DNA of 64,000 nucleotides from Cupriavidus basilensis (GTDB lineage Bacteria; Pseudomonadota; Gammaproteobacteria; Burkholderiales; Burkholderiaceae): contig NZ_CP010536.1 in assembly GCF_000832305.1 (NCBI RefSeq), forward strand, positions 1,178,001 through 1,242,000, given 5' to 3'. The notes beneath the pieces were generated by a model that saw only the letters and a list, made by a program, of their open reading frames with translations, did not search any database and was not told where the DNA came from. This document shows positions 62,991 to 64,000 of this stretch, in pieces. Position 1 is the first letter of the stretch. Each line of letters opens with the position of its first letter. Position numbers and translations under genes: made by a program.

Positions 62991-64000
62991 ATGCACCGAC
63001 CCTTATCGTTCTCTCTCGCTTCTCGGTTGCGCGCCATGCTGGCCGCGCTGCTCCTGCTGGCCGCGTGCCCGCTGTGGGCCGCGCCGCTCACGCAGGCCGA
63101 CCTGAAGCCGCTGGCCGAAGACGACTTCGACGCCAAGACCGCCGCGATCACCGCGCTGATCAAAGCGCCGGTGGCGCAGGCCGGCCCCATCCTCAAGGCC
63201 TTGCAGGACGATACGCTGCAGTACGCGCCCGGCGTCGGCATGGTGCGCCAGGACGGCGACAAGCTGGTGGACGCGATCAGCGGCACGCCGGTCACGGTCA
63301 AGCCCGATGCGCTCGAAGCGCTCACCCTGAACAACAGCCTGCGCGCAATGGTGGACAGCGCCGCCAGCAGCACGCTGCTGCAATCGCCTGATGCGGCGGT
63401 GCGCACGCAGGCCGTCAATACGCTGCTGGACCAGCCGGGCAGCGCATCGCGCCCGGTGGTGGAGGCCGCGCGCAAGGCCGAGGCCGATGCCGGCCTGCGC
63501 TCCAAGCTCGATGTAATCTGGGCCAATATCGTGCTGGCCGATGGCAACCGCGACGATCGTCTCGAAGCCATCCGCATCCTCGGCCGCGACAGCAATCCGC
63601 AGAGCCGCCAGAAGTTGCAGCCGCTGCTGGAAAAGGACGCCGCCGGCAACTTTCGCGAGCCCGACGCCGAACTGCGCGGCGCCGCGCAGCAGGCCCTCGA
63701 CGCCCTGCGCGGCGACCAGCGCCGCGCCGAGCTGATCGGCAACCTCTTTGCCGGCTTGAGCCTGGGCAGCGTGCTGCTGCTCGCCGCGCTGGGGCTGGCC
63801 ATCACTTACGGCCTGATCGGCGTCATCAACATGGCGCACGGCGAATTCCTGATGATCGGCGCGTACGCCACGTACATGGTGCAGGGCGTGTTCCGCGCGC
63901 ACTTCGCCAGCGCGTTCGACTGGTACCTGCTGTTCGCGCTGCCCGCGTCGTTCCTCGCCTCCGCCGTGGTCGGCTTCGTGCTGGAGCGGCTGGTGCTGCG
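62991..64000 (+). CDS. urtB: Urea ABC transporter permease UrtB (3' end cut by window edge)
   Basis: Reading from ATG 62991 the frame is open to the last base (336 codons). The N-terminus has a signal-like segment (SLASRLRAMLAALLLLAACPLWA) and a roughly 220-residue periplasmic, HEAT-like region (about 30-240), characteristic of UrtB. The first permease helices follow with LFAGLSLGSVLLLAALGLAITYGL and GVINMAHGEFLMIGAYATYM, typical of LivH/UrtB permeases. The remaining two-thirds of the membrane domain lie beyond the window. Confidence 0.93.
   Translation, partial: MHRPLSFSLASRLRAMLAALLLLAACPLWAAPLTQADLKPLAEDDFDAKTAAITALIKAPVAQAGPILKALQDDTLQYAPGVGMVRQDGDKLVDAISGTPVTVKPDALEALTLNNSLRAMVDSAASSTLLQSPDAAVRTQAVNTLLDQPGSASRPVVEAARKAEADAGLRSKLDVIWANIVLADGNRDDRLEAIRILGRDSNPQSRQKLQPLLEKDAAGNFREPDAELRGAAQQALDALRGDQRRAELIGNLFAGLSLGSVLLLAALGLAITYGLIGVINMAHGEFLMIGAYATYMVQGVFRAHFASAFDWYLLFALPASFLASAVVGFVLERLVL

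Overview
The window reads as chromosomal DNA of a GC-rich betaproteobacterium of the Burkholderiaceae, most likely Cupriavidus or a close relative. The evidence is protein-level resemblance plus gene order: ilvBHC-psd-pssA-kbp-leuA, rpsO-pnp, and tpiA-secG-tRNA-Leu-nuoA..N-DUF2818-NUDIX-DUF1178. I see no prophage, insertion sequence, integrase or CRISPR array; this is core and housekeeping chromosome with catabolic and transport modules at the two ends.

Layout. (1) 1-8.2 kb: the xanthine dehydrogenase operon xdhABC (minus strand, xdhC cut by the window edge) with a divergent LysR regulator, then a lone tungstate-type binding protein (tupA-like) divergent from a ModE-like one-component regulator. 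(2) 8.3-12.9 kb: DUF4126 membrane protein, a large FtsX-type permease without an ATPase, a group II truncated globin and a DUF924 protein. (3) 13-17.2 kb, minus strand: LOG-type phosphoribohydrolase and TetR regulator, then DgkA, a GT4 glycosyltransferase and an LpxH-like phosphoesterase. (4) 17.3-20.9 kb, minus strand: an ECF sigma operon (sigma, DUF3619, DUF3106, RDD, alpha/beta hydrolase). (5) 21.2-28.9 kb: branched-chain amino-acid synthesis (ilvB, ilvH, ilvC, leuA) with phosphatidylethanolamine synthesis (psd, pssA) and kbp between. A leucine-codon-rich leader peptide, a promoter and a terminator lie in front of leuA. (6) 29-34.2 kb: a lipoprotein, an orphan branched-chain-type binding protein, rpsO and pnp, the last with a large leader hairpin. 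(7) 34.3-53.8 kb: quinone oxidoreductase, tpiA, secG, tRNA-Leu(GAG), the full 14-gene complex I operon, DUF2818, NUDIX hydrolase and DUF1178. (8) 53.9-61.2 kb: a pimeloyl-CoA-dehydrogenase-like pair and two MaoC proteins facing a Baeyer-Villiger-type monooxygenase/hydrolase/MFS operon. (9) 61.5-64 kb: start of a urea ABC transporter (urtA, partial urtB).

How the genes fit together. IlvBH and IlvC make the valine/isoleucine intermediates, and LeuA draws the valine precursor into leucine; the leader before leuA suggests leucine-sensitive attenuation. NuoA-N form the NADH:quinone oxidoreductase. XdhABC oxidise purines to urate and the Urt system imports urea, both nitrogen-scavenging roles. The monooxygenase/hydrolase pair could turn a ketone into an ester and cleave it, with acyl-CoA dehydrogenase and hydratase functions coded opposite.

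The most interesting non-coding signals are the apparently leaderless leucine leader upstream of leuA, the branched hairpin in the pnp leader, a perfect 16-bp hairpin between tRNA-Leu and nuoA, two adjacent 12-bp palindromes before urtA, and several short tandem repeats of 6, 7 or 9 bp restricted to intergenic spacers.
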